Below, in pieces: positions 63,428 to 64,000 of a stretch of 64,000 nt of DNA. The notes beneath the pieces are model-generated. The model had not been told where the DNA came from. It made no database searches and saw only the letters and a list, made by a program, of their open reading frames with translations. The translations under genes and the position numbers were made by a program. The DNA lies in assembly GCA_949752745.1 (NCBI GenBank), contig OX457027.1:74530700-74594699 (forward strand), written 5' to 3'. The DNA is from Protula sp. h YS-2021 (lineage: Eukaryota > Annelida > Polychaeta > Sabellida > Serpulidae). How positions within the stretch are numbered: the first letter of the stretch is position 1; every line of letters starts with the position of its first letter.

Positions 63428-64000
63428 GTAAGAACTGATTCAGTCAATTGCAACGTATGGATACCGTGCTTGAAATCGATTTTATTGATTTAGATTGGGT
63501 GGATGAGCCACCATTATAAGTTTATCAGCAACTGTTATGAGCAACTGTTATGAAAAGGTGCTTGGCTTGTTCCTGCATGATAAAAATCTGTAATTTAGAA
63601 ACATACATTTGTCAGTATCAAGGTAGTTTATATCATTATTGTTGACATTGTTCCTTATTTGCGTGATCTTTAACCCCCCACCGGGACTTAAGGTCACGGA
63701 GGAGATTGTAGATTGGGTGTGGTCAGCCTAGCAGTTGCTGGCTGCCTCCCCCCCCCCACAATCCCTCCCAAAAATCTTGTTTCTTTGTCCGATTTTAAGG
63801 TCACACTGGCAACAATCCGGCCCAGTTGGGGATGTGCTCTGGGTGATGGCTTGTTTTTAAACATTTGGTTACGAAAAAAACTATTGTATAAATGTTCTTT
63901 TTTTTACACCTTGCTTTTATTTCAAGAATAAGTTGCTAGTACAGCAGTATACATTGTATAACAAGTCGCAAAAGTGTTTATCTATTTATTTATTATTTTT
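63428..64000 (+). other. COMMD7 intron running off the window
   Basis: No exon seen. A direct duplication ATCAGCAACTGTTATGA / GAGCAACTGTTATGA lies near 63523 and 63539, and a C8 run near 63749. Confidence 0.65.

Overview
This is a eukaryotic genomic window from an animal. It is AT-rich and carries intron-split host genes with canonical GT..AG junctions, abundant transposable elements, long tandem repeats and many runs of G or C. The repeat architecture (tandem cores followed by a CCGT/ACGG-type microsatellite and a terminal hairpin) and the mixture of Ty3/gypsy, R2-like non-LTR, hAT-like and Harbinger-like elements suggest a marine invertebrate, most likely a lophotrochozoan such as a mollusc. 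I cannot name the species.

Three host genes are recognisable. (1) Positions 1080-8950, + strand: nine exons, all in phase, of a TENT4 (PAPD5/PAPD7, Trf4-type) non-canonical poly(A) polymerase; the 5' exons lie before the window. (2) Positions 22534-25433, - strand: five exons of a cyclin-D1-binding protein 1 (CCNDBP1/GCIP)-like gene; its first and last exons are not found and two exon junctions do not agree in phase. (3) Positions 60113-63427, + strand: six exons of COMMD7; the last coding exon lies beyond the window. The three proteins work in unrelated pathways (RNA tailing, cyclin D/helix-loop-helix regulation, COMMD/CCC complex trafficking) and nothing indicates co-regulation.

The rest is mobile or repetitive DNA. 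Left part (1-19700): TENT4 introns with tandem repeats and a short inverted-repeat element abutting a splice donor, then a long non-coding stretch, several tandem arrays, a 17-copy minisatellite and a 205-bp inverted-repeat element. Positions 19790-22290 hold a decayed R2-like (restriction-like-endonuclease) retrotransposon on the - strand. Positions 25434-34150 hold LINE debris, a hAT-like 931-bp element with a perfect 8-bp target duplication, dispersed repeats, and a 51-bp satellite. Positions 34151-46432 are a full-length Ty3/gypsy LTR retrotransposon (- strand, 344-bp LTRs about 98.5% identical) lying inside the 51-bp satellite. It has gag, a broken pol, and an intact 521-codon C2H2 zinc-finger ORF in the place where an env gene can sit. 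Positions 48846-55303 are a large DNA-transposon-like element with about 1.1-kb terminal inverted repeats. It encodes a different C2H2 zinc-finger protein between arrays of palindromic TGTTGAACA-type motifs, and its right inverted repeat is split by a 2.8-kb insertion flanked by ATAA. Positions 55304-60112 contain a satellite relic, a Harbinger-like MITE and a pogo-like transposase remnant.

The best candidates for undescribed biology are the two independent mobile elements that each carry a C2H2 zinc-finger protein, and the repeated core-microsatellite-hairpin architecture of the Helentron-like repeats.
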